From the NCBI GenBank assembly GCA_035647855.1, contig DASRMP010000003.1:1-64000 (forward strand): a stretch of 64,000 bases of DNA, given 5' to 3'. Source of the stretch: JAAZBW01 sp035647855 (GTDB lineage Bacteria > Actinomycetota > Actinomycetes > Actinomycetales > Actinomycetaceae). Position 1 is the stretch's first letter. Each line of letters begins with the position of its first letter. Below the pieces are notes generated by a model, which ran no database searches, was not told where the DNA came from, and worked only from the letters and a program-made list of their open reading frames with translations. A program made the translations under genes and the position numbers. This document shows positions 44,717-52,578 of this stretch, one piece after another.

Positions 44717-44913
44717 GGCGCACGTCCGTCACACCATGGCGTGCAACCGTCACGAGGGCGCAGTGACGTCACTGCGCCATGGTGACGAACGTGCGCCCTC
44801 AGCACTTTGCGTGTGACGATCGTGCGCCCCCGTGTGACGGATGCGCGCCCTGGTGTGACGATCGTGCGCCCCAGCGCCCGGCGCCCCAGCGCCCCAGCGC
44901 CCCAGCGTGACGG
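44717..44913. repeat. Family C array (island 2)
   Basis: One clear 16-bp unit on the left in minus orientation (44717), a decayed one (44738), a perfect 22-bp palindromic centre at 44757-44778, then plus-oriented units at 44781, 44813, 44834 (decayed) and 44855. The spacer after the first right-hand unit, CTCAGCACTTTGCGT, matches CTCGGCATTGTGCGT in island 1. An 8-bp tandem CGCCCCAG, about five copies, follows at 44869-44906. Confidence 0.85.
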
Positions 44914-44946
44914 ATGACGGGGTGTGCGCGGCGCGGCCGACGCGGT

Positions 44947-45615
44947 TCAGCTCCGCGAGGTCAGCCGGTACCCCATCCGCCACACGGTAACGATCCGCCC
45001 CGCGCCAATCTTCTTGCGAAGGTATCCGACGTATACGTCGACCACGTTGGACTCCGGATCGAAGTCGTAGCCCCAGACGCGGGAGAGCAGTTGCTCGCGG
45101 GAGAGCACCTGGTCCGGATGGCGCATGAACGTCTCGAGAAGCTCGAACTCCCGCGCGGCCAACTCCACCGGCTCACCCGCCACAGAAACCGTGCGCGCCC
45201 GCAGGTCGAGCGACAGGTCGCCAACGTTCAGCACACCGAGATCCGTGGAACCACTCTCGGTGCGCAGGCGCAGCCGAATCCGCGCGAGAAGCTCCTCGAA
45301 GCGGAACGGTTTGGCCATGTAGTCGTCCGCGCCGCCCTCGAGACCCGCGACAGTATCGTCCACTGACGAGCGGGCCGTGAGGATGATGACCGGCGTCTTC
45401 AGGCCGGAGCCACGCATACGTTCGAGCACTTGGAATCCGTCTATGTCCGGCAGGCCGATGTCCAGGACCACGAGGTCGTACCCCTCGGTCAGCGCGTGGT
45501 TCAGGGCGTCACGGCCCGTGGCGACGACGGTCGGCTGATAGCCGGCCGACCGCAAGCCCTTGGATACGAACGACGAGATCCCGGGCTCGTCCTCGACAAT
45601 GAGTATGTTCGCCAC
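44947..45615 (-). CDS. OmpR/PhoB-type response regulator
   Basis: The 222-residue two-component regulator has a receiver domain (LIVEDEPG acidic pair, phospho-Asp in YDLVVLDIGLPDIDGF, Thr in VIILTARSS, Lys in DYMAKPFRFEELLAR) and a winged-helix DNA-binding domain (LAAREFELLETFMRHPDQVL, SRVWGYDFDPESNVVDVYVG, YLRKKIG). GTG 45615 with AAAGGG upstream is the likely start; a TTG at 45642 is in frame. It lies 23 bases after the kinase gene, so the order is kinase first. Target genes are unknown. Confidence 0.93.
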   Translation of the reverse strand: MANILIVEDEPGISSFVSKGLRSAGYQPTVVATGRDALNHALTEGYDLVVLDIGLPDIDGFQVLERMRGSGLKTPVIILTARSSVDDTVAGLEGGADDYMAKPFRFEELLARIRLRLRTESGSTDLGVLNVGDLSLDLRARTVSVAGEPVELAAREFELLETFMRHPDQVLSREQLLSRVWGYDFDPESNVVDVYVGYLRKKIGAGRIVTVWRMGYRLTSRS

Positions 45616-45638
45616 GTTGACCCTTTCGACTCTGCAAT

Positions 45639-47072
45639 TCAATCGTCATGATGCGGCTGGGGTGCATCGGCCGGAACCGGGATCCGGATCACGAAAGTGG
45701 AGCCGGAGCCCGGAATCGAACTCACATCGACGCGCCCCCCGTGGTTGTGTGCGATCGCGGCCACGATGGCAAGACCGAGACCGGAACCGCCCCTCGACAG
45801 GTCGGCCTGGGAGAACCGCTCGAAGACGCGCGGGAGGTGCTCGGCCTCGATCCCGGTGCCCCAGTCTCGCACCCAGAGGTTGAGCTCGTTGCCCCCAAAT
45901 GCCGAGCCCATTTCGATTCGGCTGCCGTCCTCGGAGAACTTCACCGCGTTCGCGGCGAGTTGGAGCCACGCCTGCACGAGGCGCTGTTCATCCAGAGGCA
46001 GCGTGCCTTCGGCCACCTCCGTGACCTCCCACTGCCGGTCTCCGAGTCGTTGCGCATGCTCGAAGGTCTCGGTAGTGAGGTCGGTGACGTCGGTCATCCG
46101 GAGCTGGACGAAGTCAGGAATCTCTGCTTTCGCCAGCATCACCAGATCGTCTGCAAGGCGGTGCATTCGGTCCAGCTCGCCGAGCGCCAGCGTGCGCGTT
46201 TCGGCCGAATCCACCGGGTCGTTCGGGTCCATGAGCTCCAAGTGACCCCGGACCACCGTAATCGGGGTACGAAGCTCGTGACCTGCGTCGTCGAGCAACT
46301 GGCGCTGGGACGCAAAGGCGCGTTCGAGGCGGTCGACCATCGCGTTGAAGGAGCGGGCGAGCTCGGACAGATCGTCCGTTCCTCGGACCGGAAGGCGCTG
46401 GGACAGGTCGCGCTCCGTGATCGTGGCCGAGACCTCCCGGAGCTCCCGGATGGGACGCAGCATCCGTCCCGCGAGCAGCCATCCCGCCAGGGCCGCCACC
46501 GAGAGGGCGGCGGCTGACACCCAGAGGAACGTCTGCATCAGCGAACGGACGTCCTCATGTTCGGCCGTGCGGTCGTAGACCAGCACGAGTGCGCCGGGCG
46601 GCGAGTCACCGACCTGGATCGGGACCACACCGAACCGGTACTCGGTCCTGTCCGTCGAATGTGTCGAGAGGAAGATGCGGTCTTCCGCGGTAAGCGGGGC
46701 CACGTGTTCGACGAACTCACGGTCAGAGACCACGTTCAGCGTCAGCGTCTGTTGCCGGAAGCGGAGCTCGCCGTCCACGAACGCCACGATCGCCTCATTG
46801 GTGGCTGGGACTTCGGCGCCCATCGCGTCGTAGAGCAGGAGCTCCGTGTTCGGATAGCGCGCGCCCGTGCGTGGATCGAGGGCCTCCCGCGCGTAACCGG
46901 AGACCTCCTCCGCCGTTCGGGTGAGTGTCGCGTCGATCTCCCGGTCGACCTGGTCCGTGCGGGACACCCACAGCACTAGTCCCGCAACGGCGAGGGCGAG
47001 CGCCGCGAGGCTCACCGTCAGCAGGATGATGCGGCTGCGGACGTCGAGCGACCGGGGTTTGCGCTCAGCCAT
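45639..47072 (-). CDS. Sensor histidine kinase
   Basis: The 477-residue membrane kinase has one helix at about 14-36, an extracytoplasmic sensor domain (about 37-183), a second helix (FLWVSAAALSVAALAGWLLA), a HAMP linker (MLRPIRELREVSATITERDL), the phosphorylated His in LLDDAGHELRTPITVV, and the ATPase boxes: Asn in LAANAVKFSEDG, WGTGIEAEHLPRVFERF and GGSGLGLAIVAAIAHNHGG. It fits the classical HisKA/HATPase type, similar to MprB/TcrY-like actinobacterial kinases; the signal is unknown. ATG 47072 is preceded by GGAGGAGG, which overlaps the end of a small acidic reading frame upstream. Confidence 0.93.
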   Translation of the reverse strand: MAERKPRSLDVRSRIILLTVSLAALALAVAGLVLWVSRTDQVDREIDATLTRTAEEVSGYAREALDPRTGARYPNTELLLYDAMGAEVPATNEAIVAFVDGELRFRQQTLTLNVVSDREFVEHVAPLTAEDRIFLSTHSTDRTEYRFGVVPIQVGDSPPGALVLVYDRTAEHEDVRSLMQTFLWVSAAALSVAALAGWLLAGRMLRPIRELREVSATITERDLSQRLPVRGTDDLSELARSFNAMVDRLERAFASQRQLLDDAGHELRTPITVVRGHLELMDPNDPVDSAETRTLALGELDRMHRLADDLVMLAKAEIPDFVQLRMTDVTDLTTETFEHAQRLGDRQWEVTEVAEGTLPLDEQRLVQAWLQLAANAVKFSEDGSRIEMGSAFGGNELNLWVRDWGTGIEAEHLPRVFERFSQADLSRGGSGLGLAIVAAIAHNHGGRVDVSSIPGSGSTFVIRIPVPADAPQPHHDD

Positions 47073-47087
47073 CAGTCGTCCTCCTCC

Positions 47088-47318
47088 CTACTCATCGTCG
47101 TCGTCCCAGTCGTCGTCCCAGTCGTCGTCCCAGTCGTCGACGGCGACGGCGACGGGAGACGAAGAAGGCACCGGCTGGGGCGCGGACGCTCCCCGGGAGT
47201 CAAGCGATGGAAGCAATGGCTCGGCCGAGAGTTCGCCCGGAACGACCGCAACTGGACCATCGGTCCTCAGTCTGCCGCACCGGCATGAGAGCCGGATAAG
47301 GACGCGGGCCCGCGCCAT
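47088..47318 (-). CDS. Possible small acidic protein with WDDD repeats
   Basis: A 76-residue frame ends 15 bases before the kinase ATG. Its C terminus is DDWDDDWDDDWDDDDE, encoded by three 12-bp tandem units; the first 60 residues are without recognised features and show no clear signal peptide. Asp/Trp-rich tails of this kind occur in small exported proteins near two-component genes, but this may also be a decayed remnant of a longer gene or only a repeat. Its stop lies inside the kinase ribosome-binding region, suggesting coupling if it is translated. Confidence 0.35.
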   Translation of the reverse strand: MARARVLIRLSCRCGRLRTDGPVAVVPGELSAEPLLPSLDSRGASAPQPVPSSSPVAVAVDDWDDDWDDDWDDDDE

Positions 47319-47366
47319 CCGGGACTGGACGGTACGGGCCCGCGCCGTGAAATGAGCGGAGGAGGC

Positions 47367-48572
47367 TCAGCCCTCGCCGAGGAGCCGTGCGATTCGGCCC
47401 ACGCCCTCCTCGATGTCGGCGTCGGAGACGGCGTAGGAGAGACGGAGGAACCCGGACGGGCCGAACGCCTCGCCGGGGACGACCGCAACCTCCACCTCGT
47501 CGAGAATGATGGCGGCCAGGTCGCTCGACGTCGCCGCCACCTTCCCACGGATCTCGCGGCCGAGTACGCCCTCGACACTCGGGTACGCGTAGAAGGCACC
47601 CTTCGGCACCGGCACGGCGAAACCATCGATCGAGGAGAGCAGGTCAACGATGAGACGGCGGCGGCGGTCGAAGGCGGTGCGCATCTCCGCGACGGCGGCG
47701 AGGTCACCGGCAACCGCTGCGAGCGCGGCGTCCTGCGCGACGTTGTTGACGTTGGAGCTCAGATGCGACTGGAGGTTGGTGGCCGCCTTGATGACGTCGG
47801 TGGGGCCGAACATCCAGCCCACGCGCCAGCCGGTCATGGCGTAGGTCTTTGCCACGCCGTTGAGCACGATTGTCGTGTCCGCGAGGTCTGGGACAACTTC
47901 GAGGATCGAGGCGTAGGGGGCGTCGTCGTAGGTGAGGTGTTCGTAGATCTCATCCGTGATCACCCAGACGCCGTTCGCCAGGGCCCAATTGCCGATGGCC
48001 TCGAGTTCGGCGGGCGTGTAGACGCTGCCGGTCGGGTTGGAGGGGCTGCAGAGGAGCATCGCCTTGGTGCGATCGGTCCGTGCGGCCTCGAGCTGGTCGA
48101 CAGTGACCTTGTACTCCTGGTCCGCGCCGGCGAACACCTCGACCGGGACACCTCCGGCGAGACGGATCGCCTCCGGGTAGGTGGTCCAGTAGGGGGTGGG
48201 GAGGATCACTTCGTCACGGTCGTCGACGACGGCGGCGAACGCCTGGTATACGGCCTGCTTGCCGCCGTTGGTCACCAGGATGTCCCCGGCGGAAACCTGC
48301 ACGTTCGAATCGCGCAGGGTCTTGGCGGCGAGCGCCTCGCGCAGCGCGGGCTTGCCCTGCGCGGGGGTGTAGCGGTGGTTCGCAGGCTTCGAGCAGGCCT
48401 CGATCGCTGCCTGGACAATGTAGTCGGGGGTCGGGAAATCCGGTTCCCCGGCACCGAAGCCGATGACGGGGCGGCCGGCGGCCTTGAGTGCCTTGGCCTT
48501 GGCATCTACTGCGAGGGTGGCCGAGGGTGCGATCGCGGCGAGCCGGGAGGAGATACGGGTCTTCTTGTTCAC
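47367..48572 (-). CDS. aspC: Class I aminotransferase, aspartate aminotransferase type
   Basis: The 401-residue pyridoxal-phosphate enzyme transfers amino groups between aspartate and 2-oxoglutarate or related substrates. Visible are GRPVIGFGAGEPDFPTPDYI, the cofactor-binding CSPSNPTGSVYTPAEL, VITDEIYEHLTYDD and the Schiff-base Lys in LNGVAKTYAMTGWRVGW. Residue SNPTG and length match aspartate/prephenate aminotransferases; the exact substrate is not certain. The start is GTG 48572. Its place beside tRNA-Trp and secE is conserved among actinobacteria. Confidence 0.9.
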   Translation of the reverse strand: MNKKTRISSRLAAIAPSATLAVDAKAKALKAAGRPVIGFGAGEPDFPTPDYIVQAAIEACSKPANHRYTPAQGKPALREALAAKTLRDSNVQVSAGDILVTNGGKQAVYQAFAAVVDDRDEVILPTPYWTTYPEAIRLAGGVPVEVFAGADQEYKVTVDQLEAARTDRTKAMLLCSPSNPTGSVYTPAELEAIGNWALANGVWVITDEIYEHLTYDDAPYASILEVVPDLADTTIVLNGVAKTYAMTGWRVGWMFGPTDVIKAATNLQSHLSSNVNNVAQDAALAAVAGDLAAVAEMRTAFDRRRRLIVDLLSSIDGFAVPVPKGAFYAYPSVEGVLGREIRGKVAATSSDLAAIILDEVEVAVVPGEAFGPSGFLRLSYAVSDADIEEGVGRIARLLGEG

Positions 48573-48749
48573 GGTGTCAGTCTGCCCGTGCCGGTCGCCA
48601 CGTGCAGGGATTCACCCAGGATGTGGACCCGTGGGCGGTGTGTGCTTGGACTCATCCGGGCCTCACGAGGTGCCTGGGTATCGGATCGTCTGGTCCGTTG
48701 GGGTACGATCCTTTTCGTGTCTCGCACCCGACAGGGCGTGAGCGTGCCC

Positions 48750-48822
48750 AGGGCAGTGGCGCAATTGGCAGCGCACCGGTCTCCAAAACCGGCGGTTGAG
48801 GGTTCGAGTCCCTCCTGCCCTG
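48750..48822 (+). tRNA. tRNA-Trp (CCA)
   Basis: The 73-base cloverleaf has acceptor arms AGGGCAG/CTGCCCT, anticodon CCA in CGGTCTCCAAAACCG and T arm GAGGGTTCGAGTCCCTC. Discriminator G; the 3' CCA is not encoded. A -10-like TACGAT is at 48704-48709. It precedes secE by 95 bases, as in other actinobacteria. Confidence 0.96.
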
Positions 48823-48917
48823 CTGGGGAGGTTCCCGGGACTCGGGACCTATCGGTTGACAGTGCCGCCAGTCGGCATCTCAACAAGAGGAAGCGCGACG
48901 AACAGGAAGCAGATTAC

Positions 48918-49172
48918 GTGAGCGAAAGCGCATCGGGCGCTGCCCGTAAGCCGGTCGGCGGACGGCCGGCCAAGAAGCGCGGGGTTTTCGGGCGTCTCGC
49001 GCTGTTCATCCGTCAGATCATCGCCGAGCTCAAGAAGGTCGTCCGGCCCTCACGCAACGAGTTGTGGACGTACTTCATAGTCGTCTCAGTATTCGTACTT
49101 GCGGCGATGGCGTACACGGGCGTGCTGGACTTCATCTTCGGTCAGCTTGTACTTTTCGTATTCGGCGCCTGA
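48918..49172 (+). CDS. secE: Preprotein translocase subunit SecE
   Basis: The 84-residue SecE has the conserved amphipathic segment RQIIAELKKVVRPSRNELW followed by one membrane helix (TYFIVVSVFVLAAMAYTGVL). GTG 48918 (VSESASGAAR) is preceded by AGGAAG at a fair distance; the frame continues upstream through the tRNA, which is not coding. SecE stabilises SecY in the export channel. It is followed by nusG after 33 bases. Confidence 0.94.
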   Translation: MSESASGAARKPVGGRPAKKRGVFGRLALFIRQIIAELKKVVRPSRNELWTYFIVVSVFVLAAMAYTGVLDFIFGQLVLFVFGA

Positions 49173-49205
49173 TCGTCTACACAAAACAGAAAGCAGGTTT
49201 CATTC

Positions 49206-50036
49206 GTGTCCCAGAACTTCGACGGTGACATCTTCGCGGCCCCCGGGGCCGGCGAGGAGGCACTCGACGTGCCCGGGGACGAGGAGACCACCTCCACCGG
49301 GGAGACCGCTCCCGCTGAAGAGATCCCTGCGGACACCTCCGCTGAGTCGGACACCTCCGCTGAAGAGATAACCGCTTCTGCGGAGCCGGCCTCCGAGGCG
49401 GATCCCGAGCCGGAAGAGGAAGACCCCGAGGCCGCTCTCCGTGAGGAACTGCGCACGCTTCCGGGCAGCTGGTATGTGGTGCACTCGTACGCGGGCTTCG
49501 AGAAGCGCGTCAAGCAGAACCTCGAGTTCCGCATCCAGTCCCTCAATATGGAGGACTACATCTTCCAGGTAGAGGTACCGATGGAGGAAGTCGTCGAGAT
49601 CAAGAACGCGCAGCGGAAACTTGTCTCGCGCGTCCGGATCCCGTCATACGTCCTCGTCCGCATGGACATGACCGATGAATCGTGGGGCGCCGTCAGGCAC
49701 ACGCCGGGCGTCACGGGATTCGTGGGCAACGCGCACGATCCGATCGCGCTCTCGGTGGACGAGGTGCTGTCCATGCTCGCGCCTTCCATGCTGAAGCCGG
49801 CCGCGGCTGCCGCCTCGGGTACGGCCTCAAAGGCGAAGGCAGCCAAGGACGTCCGCCCGGTCGAGGTGGATTTCGAGGTGGGGGAGTCGGTCACCGTCAC
49901 TGACGGACCGTTCGAGACGTTGCCCGCCACGATCGCGGAGGTCACGCCAGAGACCCAGAAGCTCAAGGTTCTGGTCTCCATCTTCGGCCGGGAGACCCCG
50001 GTCGAGCTCTCGTTCTCTCAGGTCGCCAAGATCTGA
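49206..50036 (+). CDS. nusG: Transcription termination/antitermination factor NusG
   Basis: NusG binds RNA polymerase and modulates pausing and Rho termination. The 276-residue protein has an acidic Glu/Thr/Ser-rich extension (residues 1-88), the NGN domain (GSWYVVHSYAGFEKRVKQNL, VRIPSYVLVRMDMT, TPGVTGFVGN), a linker rich in Ala and Lys, and the KOW domain (FEVGESVTVTDGPFETLPAT). The GTG at 49206 opens the acidic extension; long acidic N-termini are usual in actinobacterial NusG. Confidence 0.95.
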   Translation: MSQNFDGDIFAAPGAGEEALDVPGDEETTSTGETAPAEEIPADTSAESDTSAEEITASAEPASEADPEPEEEDPEAALREELRTLPGSWYVVHSYAGFEKRVKQNLEFRIQSLNMEDYIFQVEVPMEEVVEIKNAQRKLVSRVRIPSYVLVRMDMTDESWGAVRHTPGVTGFVGNAHDPIALSVDEVLSMLAPSMLKPAAAAASGTASKAKAAKDVRPVEVDFEVGESVTVTDGPFETLPATIAEVTPETQKLKVLVSIFGRETPVELSFSQVAKI

Positions 50037-50042
50037 GTACCG

Positions 50043-50064
50043 GCGCCCTCCGGCCGGAGGGCGC
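50043..50064 (+). terminator. GC-rich hairpin between nusG and rplK
   Basis: A perfect 22-bp palindrome, GCGCCCTCCGG followed by its reverse complement, begins six bases after the nusG stop. No T-run follows, so it may attenuate or process the transcript rather than end it fully. A -10-like TAGGCT at 50092-50097 could start a separate rplK transcript. Confidence 0.5.
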
Positions 50065-50118
50065 AATGCAACCGGGTCATCGCCCACGGCGTAGGCTCAC
50101 AAGTTGGAAGGAAGGCAC

Positions 50119-50550
50119 ATGCCTCCCAAGAAGAAAGTAGCCGGCCTGATCAAGCTCCAGATCCAGGCCGGAGCAGCGACTCCCGCGCCGCCGATCGGCC
50201 CCGCGCTGGGTCAGCACGGCGTCAACATCATGGAGTTCTGCAGGGCGTACAACGCGGCCACCGAGTCGCAGCGCGGCAACGTCATCCCGGTCGAGATCAC
50301 GGTGTACGAGGACCGCTCGTTCTCCTTCATCACCAAGACGCCGCCCGCCGCCGAGCTGATCAAGAAGGCCGCCGGCCTCCAGAAGGGCTCTCCGACTCCG
50401 CACACCGAGAAGGTTGCGAAGCTCTCGAAGGAGCAGGTCCGGCAGATCGCCGAACAGAAGATGGCCGACCTCAACGCGAACGACATCGAGGCAGCCTCAC
50501 TCATCATCGCCGGAACCGCCCGCTCCATGGGCGTCACCGTCGAGAAGTAG
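50119..50550 (+). CDS. rplK: Ribosomal protein uL11
   Basis: The 143-residue uL11 forms the GTPase-associated centre of the large subunit. PPKKKVAGLIKLQIQAG at the start, PAPPIGPALGQHGVNIMEFC with the conserved Pro pair, and AASLIIAGTARSMGVTVE at the end are standard. The ATG at 50119 is preceded by GGAAGG. It is the first ribosomal gene of the L11-L1 pair. Confidence 0.97.
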   Translation: MPPKKKVAGLIKLQIQAGAATPAPPIGPALGQHGVNIMEFCRAYNAATESQRGNVIPVEITVYEDRSFSFITKTPPAAELIKKAAGLQKGSPTPHTEKVAKLSKEQVRQIAEQKMADLNANDIEAASLIIAGTARSMGVTVEK

Positions 50551-50554
50551 TTCA

Positions 50555-50568
50555 CCCCCGGCCGGGGG
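50555..50568 (+). other. Short GC palindrome between rplK and rplA
   Basis: CCCCCGGCCGGGGG starts four bases after the rplK stop and can form a hairpin in the rplK-rplA spacer of 79 bases. It may be part of an L1-binding site for autoregulation, which in many bacteria lies at the rplK leader; this is not established here. Confidence 0.4.
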
Positions 50569-50629
50569 AACCGGCCGAAGTGGTAGGGCCACGCGGGCCC
50601 GCTTCCCACGACTGCAAGGAGAAACGCAG

Positions 50630-51340
50630 ATGGCAACGCGAACGAAGGCATTCACCAAGGCGTCGGAGCTGATCACGCCCGGCACCGTCTACACTCCCCG
50701 TCAGGCCGTCCGCCTGGCCAAGCAGACCGCAATCACCAAGTTCGACTCGACTGTCGAGGTCGTGTTCCGGCTTGGTGTCGATCCGCGGAAGGCGGACCAG
50801 ATGGTCCGCGGCACCGTTTCGCTGCCCCACGGCACAGGAAAGACCGCCAAGGTCCTGGTCTTCGCCGTCGGAGAGAAGGCACAGCAGGCGATCGACGCCG
50901 GAGCGGACGAGGTCGGGGACGACGAGCTCATCGCGAAGGTCGCCGGCGGTTACACCGACTTCGACGCCGCGGTCGCCACCCCGGACATGATGGGAAGGGT
51001 CGGCCGCCTCGGCCGTATCCTCGGCCCCCGCGGCCTCATGCCGAACCCGAAGACGGGCACCGTGACGATGGACGTGGCCAAGGCCGTGTCCGACATCAAG
51101 GGTGGTCGCATCGAGTTCCGTGTCGACAGGCACGGAAACCTCGCCTTCATCATCGGCAAGGTGTCCTTCACCGAGGACCAGCTGCTCGACAACTACTCCG
51201 CGGCACAGGAGGAGATCATCCGCCACAAGCCGACGTCGTCGAAGGGCCGTTACATCCTGAAGGCGACCATGTCCACGACCATGGGCCCCGGCATTCCGTT
51301 GGACGGATCCAAGACCCGCCAGAGCATGTACGGCGAGTAG
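50630..51340 (+). CDS. rplA: Ribosomal protein uL1
   Basis: The 236-residue uL1 binds 23S rRNA at the L1 stalk and often its own mRNA. FDSTVEVVFRLGVDPRKADQ, RGTVSLPHGTGKTAKVLVFA, and the signature GRLGRILGPRGLMPNPKTGT are present. ATG 50630 with AAGGAG upstream gives normal length; longer frames upstream overlap rplK. It is followed by a terminator-like hairpin. Confidence 0.97.
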   Translation: MATRTKAFTKASELITPGTVYTPRQAVRLAKQTAITKFDSTVEVVFRLGVDPRKADQMVRGTVSLPHGTGKTAKVLVFAVGEKAQQAIDAGADEVGDDELIAKVAGGYTDFDAAVATPDMMGRVGRLGRILGPRGLMPNPKTGTVTMDVAKAVSDIKGGRIEFRVDRHGNLAFIIGKVSFTEDQLLDNYSAAQEEIIRHKPTSSKGRYILKATMSTTMGPGIPLDGSKTRQSMYGE

Positions 51341-51360
51341 TCCGTTCTCGCGACTCGTGG

Positions 51361-51386
51361 GGAGGCTCGGCTTCGGCCGGGCCTCC
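51361..51386 (+). terminator. Terminator-like hairpin after rplA
   Basis: GGAGGCTCGG, loop CTTCGG, then CCGGGCCTCC form a ten-pair stem capped by a stable UUCG-type loop, 20 bases after the rplA stop. There is no long T-run. It separates the L11-L1 unit from the repeat island. Confidence 0.6.
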
Positions 51387-51580
51387 GCCGTCTCTGGGGT
51401 CTCCATCGGTTGGCCGCTCCGGTCCCCGGAACCTGCCCCAACGTCCGCTTCCGTGGGGGCTTGGCCCGCGCGGACGCACTTCGTTCTTCGTTGCCGATTC
51501 CGGCCCGCAGGTTGCCACTTCGGGTCTGGATGCTCGGTCCCCGGACTCCCCGACGACGCCGAACTCGAAGTCTGACCGAC
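51387..51580. other. Intergenic DNA between terminator and repeat island 3
   Basis: No gene, RNA or clear repeat is seen in these 194 bases. Frames covering it are short and unlike known proteins. Confidence 0.5.
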
Positions 51581-52013
51581 GGCGCACGATCGTCACATCC
51601 CCTCCCGAGCCCGTGCCGCCGTGGCGCATGTTCGTCACAACCCTCCCAAACCCGCGCCGCCGGGGCGCACGATCGTCACAAGATGGCGCGCGTTTGTCAC
51701 ACCCCTGCCGAGCCCGTGCCGCCGTGGCGTGCGATCGTCACGGCATGGCGCGTGTTCGTCACGGCATGGCGCACGTCCGTCACACCCCTCCCGAACCCGT
51801 GCCGCCGGGGCGCACGATCGTCACAAGATGGCGCATGTTCGTCACCTCATGGCGCACGAACGTCACACGCAGAATGCTGAGGGCGCACGATAGTCACCAT
51901 GGCGCAGTGACGTCACTGCGCCATCGTGACGAACGCCAGCCATCTTGTGACGAACGTGCGCCCCGATTTCGCCGATGTGACGTTCGTGCGCCCCGATGTG
52001 ACGAATGTGCGCC
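51581..52013. repeat. Family C array (island 3), inverted relative to island 1
   Basis: About eleven minus-oriented 16-bp units (GGCGCACGATCGTCAC type) between 51581 and 51897 precede the centre, and three or four plus-oriented units follow (51928 decayed, 51949, 51976, 51998). Spacers such as CCCTCCCGAACCCGTGCCGC correspond to the reverse complement of the 62-bp unit spacers of island 1. The long arm is on the left here and on the right in island 1. Confidence 0.88.
51893..51930. repeat. Palindromic centre of the island 3 array
   Basis: Two 19-base arms, with GCAGTGACGTCACTGC in the middle, are reverse complements except for one position. This is the same centre as at 7190-7251 and 44757-44778. 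The spacer to its left, ACGCAGAATGCTGAG, is the reverse complement form of the CTCRGCANTNTGCGT spacer of the other two islands. Confidence 0.9.
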
Positions 52014-52044
52014 CCCACGCCGCGAACCCGGCCGGACACCGCCA

Positions 52045-52294
52045 CTGGGGAAATTCGAACCCCATTCAGGACCGTCTGGCGGGAGCTGGGGAACTTCAGG
52101 CCTCGTCTGGCGTGAGCTGGGGAACTTCAGACCCCGTCTGGGCGGCGCGCTGGGGAACCTGAGACCTGCTGGGGAACATCGCACCCCGTAGTCGAGGTCT
52201 GAAGTTCCCCAAGCGACCTCGAGGTAGCAGACGAAGTCCCAAGTTCCCCAGCGACACCACGCAAGCAGCAAGACGAAGTGCGAAGTTCCCCAGC
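52045..52294. repeat. Family B array (island 3), reverse of the 6.5 kb array
   Basis: Five plus-oriented units of the CTGGGGAACTTCAGACCTCG type are followed by three minus-oriented units (GAAGTTCCCCAGC). The centre GCACCCCGTAGTCGAGGT is the reverse complement of the centre at about 6594-6613. The copies AACTTCAGACCCCGTCTGGG and GCGCTGGGGAAC here correspond to the reverse strand of the 33-bp tandem units at 6628-6726. Confidence 0.88.
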
Positions 52295-52369
52295 CACCGG
52301 GACTTCCGCCCGAGCGCGGCGCAAGGCTGCGCTGTCGTCACAGCGTGGCCCGTCTCACGATGCCCGGCT

Positions 52370-52399
52370 TTGCTCTCGCGGGGATATGACCCCTAGACT
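52370..52399 (+). promoter_or_regulatory. Promoter for rplJ-rplL
   Basis: TTGCTC (52370-52375) and TAGACT (52394-52399) are separated by 18 bases and lie 180 bases before rplJ, which fits the long leader normally seen for this operon. Confidence 0.6.
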
Positions 52400-52404
52400 G
52401 ATCG

Positions 52405-52578
52405 GGCCCAAGACCGCCGGTCGTCCACTTCAGTGGTGCTAAGTCCTTGAAACGGGAACCCGCGCAGGTGAACATGAGTGCTGCAAGCTCCATGCGATCC
52501 GCGCATGGAGCTTCTTTCGTGTCACGGAACGTATCCCAAGAAGGCGGGGCCCGGCGGCATCTACCGGAAGGAGAGGCC
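52405..52578 (+). ncRNA. Ribosomal protein L10 leader with terminator-like hairpin
   Basis: The leader between promoter and rplJ contains at 52485-52513 a perfect 12-pair stem (AAGCTCCATGCG / CGCATGGAGCTT) with a five-base loop, followed by CTTTCGT, like an attenuator. Upstream lie CTTGAAACGGGAACCCGCGC elements. In other bacteria the L10(L12) complex binds such a leader to repress its own synthesis; assignment is by position and structure, not by alignment. An in-frame start inside the leader (52447) would extend L10 by 44 residues and is rejected. Confidence 0.65.

Noticed and set aside
44393..44983. Open reading frames across island 2 and similar ones at 51400-52271
   Set aside because: Same reason: translated tandem repeats (LNREFLPQTDVLRPRSG type) appearing at unrelated loci in different frames.
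47352..48917. Long frame upstream of secE running through tRNA-Trp
   Set aside because: It is antisense to aspC and crosses a tRNA gene; SecE similarity begins at the GTG at 48918.
52447..52578. Extended L10 starting inside the leader
   Set aside because: The extra 44 residues include the attenuator hairpin and are unlike L10; a strong ribosome site precedes the ATG at 52579.
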